From: Chamaea fasciata
Lineage: Eukaryota; Chordata; Aves; Passeriformes; Sylviidae
Direction: 5' to 3'
Assembly (NCBI GenBank): GCA_029207755.1
Contig: JARCOQ010000012.1
Location: 19,021,740 to 19,085,739, forward strand
DNA: 64,000 nucleotides
In this document: positions 59,673-64,000 of the stretch, piece after piece
Layout: each line of letters begins with the position of its first letter
Numbering within the stretch: position 1 is the stretch's first letter
Notes under the pieces: model-generated
What the model saw: only the letters and a program-made list of their open reading frames with translations
Databases searched by the model: none
What the model was told of the DNA's origin: nothing
Program-made: the position numbers and the translations under genes

Positions 59673-62600
59673 TTATAAATCTGTGTGCCTTTTCCTTCCA
59701 GTCTGATTTTGTTCCATGAGTTGTGCCCAAAACTCTATTCTGTGTTCTTTCAGTTTCTCTGCTGCTTTTTGCTCCAGGGCTATTCCCAGGTATTTTTCCT
59801 CCAGATCATACTGAGGCCAATGGACCAAGCCCTCTCCGTTGGGATTTCTGGAAAGAATAGAACAAAAAGTTAGCTCTCCATTTGCCAATCCATGGCTCTC
59901 TGACTGTCCAGGTTCAGAGCACTTCAGAAAACCAAGAGGAGCCCAGATGATGTGATTCTGGTACCTGAATAAGTGGATGATATTTTATGAAGATGCTGAT
60001 CAGTGCAACAGCAGAAGTGTAATAGTTACCATGAATTTTAGATCTAAAACTCCATGGCAGATGGAGTCACTGCTCTTAGATTTTTGTTTTCATGTGTTTG
60101 CAGGTTCTATTAGAAAATCCATTAAGAAGGGAAATTGCTTCAATATTTATCTTAAATTCGGCCAAAGTTGTAGGAAGCACCGTATAAGGACTGCTTTGGG
60201 CAGGTAAGTATGTTCTGGGCAGCACAGACAAAAGTTGAGCTGTAAATAGCATTGTGATTCTCACCCATTTTTAGCAAAGTTGGTCCAGTATCTCATAACA
60301 GTTCTGCTAAGTTTATTTTCTTCTTTTGTAGCACCTCCTGCAAAGGGAGAGATGAAACTGCCACATTAGAAAGTAAATAATTAGTATCAGCTCTATCAAT
60401 TGCAACACTTCTACTTGTTGCCCTGAGCTACTGGAGGTTTTTCTAGGGGAGAACTGCAGATGAATGATGTAATGAAAAGCATCTACTACTGAAGACAGAA
60501 AATGTTCATGCTCATAATAACGCTTACAATATAGAAATTATGCTTATAATATTTATAATGCTTATAATGCTTATAAAAGGGAAATTCTTTTCTGAAGACC
60601 TGAAGTGATTAAAATGAGTAATAATGAGGTTCTGAAAGGAATATGGAATAAGCATGGGTACATCACCAGCTAAGAATGGCTTTCCAAAGACAAAGGCAAT
60701 CTCAGCTCCGTGATCAGCTTTTACAAACTCTGGTACCACACCTTCGGCTGAACTTGGTCGATGTTGGAATTCATAAAAGTAGACTGGGTTGCCAGCATCT
60801 GGAGGATACAGAAAAGTGCTAGTTTGAGAGCTGAAAATACCTGCTCCAAAGATGATCAGCTTTCATTAGAAACTGTTTTGGTTGAATGAAAACACTTCCA
60901 GTTCTCTGGATAGTGAACAGTGCTGCACACTGTGCACAGCAGCCACAGATAGAATTCTGCGGTTGTTCTGAAGCTGCTGAGTTACCTCTGTGGTGTCTGG
61001 CCACTTCCACAGCTGAGATGACAAAGTAGATATCTCCCATTGCATCCAGGAGGCCATCCCGGACCTGAGCAGGGCTTTCTGCATCCCCCATGTACTCCTT
61101 GTACACTCTGTCAACAACTTCAGACGTAAGACCCTGAAACAGCAGTAAGAAGTACTGAAAATGATGATGAGCACTGTAAGCAGTAACTGCAGTGAGTGAG
61201 TGCGGCATCTGCACATCCCTGGCTAAATCCCAACCATCACCTTTCAGAGAAAATCCTCAGCTGTGTCAGAGTGTGGCTCAGAGCTCAGGATTGGAGTTAC
61301 ACAGCTATGGGTACAGGTGATCTTGGGGAAAAGAGGGATGCAAGATTTAAGGATCAAACACCTTTAGGTGAACAGCAGTCAGTGATGCTGGTTTTTCTCC
61401 CTTCTGTGGACACAACCTTCGTAACGGCAGAGAAGTCCTGCTGGATTTCACAACATCCATTGCTTGTTGTAGATGACCATCGTTTCTGCCATTCAGAACA
61501 AGCCTGGCCTCTGCATTTCTAAGTTCGTGGTGGATGTTTGTGTCACTGAATGATCCCTTGCAAGTACTGGCCCTGCTTAGAGAGTCCTTAATTCTTACCT
61601 CTTAATCTGTACTTTTGTATACAGTAGTTTCAGGAGAGCACAAAGGCACCACAGAGCCAAGAGATTTGTAAATTACAGGGGAGCAAAACCTCAAGAAACC
61701 TGAAGGTAGGTGTCAGTGCACCCTAAACTGCTCAGGCTTTCCTTTCCAGTGCCCAGCTACTGCTTTAGGAGGGTGTGTCCCATAGGTCTCCTGTCATACC
61801 TGCTGGTACTCTGCATGTCTTGCATAACCTGGGGCGATCTAAAATACCCCAAGAGACCTGTGTTGAGGTTCTGCATCACTCCTGGATTCCCACAGAACTC
61901 CTTTTTAAGTAGAGGGGCATTTAGGCTGGAAATTTAGAGAATCTTTTCAGTCACTAGAGGTAACAGGAATGCAGCACATGCCTGCCCGTTTCTGCCCCAA
62001 TTCAGGGAGCTGTCCAGCACAATGGCATTTCCCTGTGAACTGTGTCCCTCCAGGGTACAAACTGCCAGGCCAGTGAAGAAGCAGCACGGGGTTATTCTGA
62101 AAATGGTCTCTTACCTTAATGAATACTACTAAGTTGCTCTGCAAAATTTGACGTGCAACATCTTTATCCAGACCATCCACGAAAGGAGGGTATTTCATCA
62201 TCTGTGTGATCCAGAGAATCATACTTACTAAAAAAGCTTCTATTTACAAAATGATGTTTAAATAACAACATTTCAAGTGTCTTACCATAGGAAGTCCCCA
62301 TCCAAATTCACAGTTATTTACTCCAATTATGTATGGGACTGCATTGATTGATTTTTCAGATAGTAGTTCCCTGGGACTCTTTGGAAAAAATACACCATCT
62401 ACACATGCATTGGCGAAAAAGATATCCTGAACAAAACGGGTGAAACAGAAAAAGAAATTTTCATTAATACATTGATTTTGCTTCTAAAAGAAGTTCAAAT
62501 TTAACTGCAGTTCCTAACTCAAGCCAAATGAAAAATACAAGAAGTAATGCCAAAGCCATGTTAACATTTCTCTAACAGATATTCTATACTAGGCAGGAGA

Positions 62601-64000
62601 ATCTTTGAAGATGTTTCTAATGTTTGTGAAACAGAAGTCATTATGTAGAATTTACGTCTTATTTCAGAATGGACATGAGCGTGTGGAACTTTGGGGAAAA
62701 ACAACTTCTGTATTGAAGTGTCAAAGGCATAAGTTTCCTAAGAATTGTGATAAGAGCTTTTAAGTAGGAGATAATATATGATTTGATTTTCAGGTTCTCC
62801 AGAAGAATCTGTGCCATTTTCTTTTCCTTGCCCTGGCAGAGCATGACAGCAAACCACAGGTAGCTCCAAGTGCAGGCAGATTGGAAGGGCAGGAACCTGT
62901 TTGCAATTTTCAGGTGAGGCATCAGTGCAGATCTGCAGGGCTGTCATGTTGTGAAAAAGTGAAGAAAGTCAAATTTTACATCCACTTCAGGTTCTCCTAA
63001 TATTCCAGCACACAAGGGAATATTATGAAAAAGTCTGAGATGTCATTGAAATAAAAGTATAATTTTACCTACCATTTTCAGTGACATCTGTACTAGTTCT
63101 TCCTCTGTTTTTCCTCTCAAGCATTCAACCATTGCAGCTGAACTGGATTTTTCACAGCCAGAGAGAGCAGCAATTTTCTGCAAGCAGTGAAAACAAACAG
63201 TTTTGGACACATTTCCTCTATCTGGCTCTATGAGACACCGAGCCCAGCAAGAGCAGCCCAAGCTCCTGCACAAAGTTGCTGGAGTCTGGCTTGGAGTCCC
63301 AGCTCCAGAGGGAGTGTACTGTAAGGCCTCACAGTCCTTCATACCACGGGCTTGGCAGAAGGAGAAAACCTCTGCCTCCAGGTTTTTTTGATAGAGAAAT
63401 ATTCTAAGACAATTCTGGTAAATTACATGCTGGGCTGAGAAGGCTGCATGACACGAAGGAGTTAGGGAATAAACCATGTGCAGGGCAACAGAATGCACAT
63501 TCTTCCACTCTTGGTGATGTCTTTTTGGCTGGTGTAACGGTTGTCATTAGAGAGAGATGTCTCTTTTATCACCCAGGTTCCTGGAAATTGTTCCTTGTAG
63601 TTGAAGAGAAAAGAAAGGGATGAAAGCCAGTACTTCTCCAATAAAAATAAAAAAAAGAAGTCTTGATTATTTGCACATTACAAGCATCCAACGGGAGGGG
63701 AGGAGAAGAGAATTCAGAGTCTGATACCATTTTCCAGCCAAAAATGATAGGTTGACTTTTCTTGAAGACACTCCGTGTTACGATATTCCTTTACATTTCC
63801 TTCCTCTCTCTTTGTGGATACTTGGGTGTTTGAAAAGCAACACATCATTAAACATGTACTCTTTGCACACAGTCTTAAATGACTTTGTTTTGTTTCACAA
63901 GAAAAACCCCACATTTCTATATTTGGAAGGAACAGTTCAGGATATGCAAAACATTCTGGAAGAAGCAATTAAAATTACCACCACTACCCACTTTTGCATC
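59673..64000 (-). CDS. Carboxylesterase, medium-chain fatty acyl-CoA hydrolase-like, copy B (partial; exons 6-13)
   Basis: Exons in window, from the edge to the stop, are 63992-64000 (end of exon 6), 63073-63177, 62286-62426, 62115-62201, 60986-61133, 60667-60798, 60265-60337 and 59673-59847. All splice sites and the frame are intact, and there are no premature stops. The acid residue in NNCEFGW, the catalytic His in KADHGAEI and the C-terminal HTDL are kept. The first six exons, including the signal peptide and Ser nucleophile, lie beyond the right edge apart from the last nine bases of exon 6. Exons 7, 11, 12 and 13 look identical to copy A. Exon 10 has one silent change and exon 9 one replacement (His to Gln). 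Exon 8 differs by six residues. It is probably a functional paralogue. Confidence 0.92.

Larger units (their letters stand above)
57829..64000. repeat. Segmental duplication, copy B (matches 41451-47592)
   Basis: This is the second copy of the esterase-bearing unit, in the same orientation and cut by the window edge. Small copy-specific changes include a 4-bp GTGA duplication near 61196 and a short deletion near 63020. Confidence 0.93.

Overview
This is nuclear DNA from a bird, probably a songbird. The genes are intron-rich with GT/AG junctions. There are CR1 LINE 3' ends and two LTR fragments that start TGTCCTGGTTT, as avian endogenous retroviruses do. The gene order WTIP - UBA2 - PDCD2L is the conserved block known from human 19q13.11 and its avian counterpart. 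All recognised genes lie on the minus strand, so transcription runs from high to low coordinates.

Layout in window order: (1) 1-6931, part of WTIP intron 1, with no LIM-domain exon found. (2) 6932-8375, WTIP coding exon 1, inside a large CpG island that runs to about 9.45 kb. (3) 9.5-17.05 kb, non-coding spacer with simple repeats. (4) 18105-33976, a complete 17-exon UBA2 gene (SUMO E1 catalytic subunit). I joined all the splice junctions in frame and obtained 674 codons plus stop. (5) 35331-41300, a complete 7-exon PDCD2L gene (392 aa). (6) 43259-52729, a complete 13-exon carboxylesterase (553 aa) resembling the avian medium-chain fatty acyl-CoA hydrolase (thioesterase B). It has a signal peptide, Ser/Glu/His catalytic residues and a C-terminal HTDL. 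(7) 52.8-57.8 kb, spacer with a CR1 element and an orphan CpG-rich block that looks like a decayed copy of the PDCD2L exon 1/promoter region. (8) 57.83-64.0 kb, a second, nearly identical carboxylesterase copy, cut by the window edge.

The most interesting points are these. UBA2 has a tandem duplication of its C-terminal SUMO-interacting and nuclear-localisation segment, and the usual vertebrate C-terminus is missing. A recent tandem duplication of about 16.4 kb carries the carboxylesterase and a relic of the PDCD2L 5' end. Amino-acid changes between the two esterase copies are concentrated in exon 8, which suggests gene conversion or selection. A 23-bp minisatellite of about 44 copies lies in esterase intron 1, just inside the promoter. 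The PDCD2L stop codon overlaps its own poly(A) signal.

UBA2 (SUMO activation), PDCD2L (ribosome/trafficking related) and WTIP (LIM adaptor of junctions and Hippo signalling) are ubiquitous housekeeping or signalling genes. The esterases are a lineage-specific, ER-directed lipid-hydrolysis family inserted upstream of them. All exon coordinates were derived by reading splice sites and reading frame by eye; no alignment program was run.
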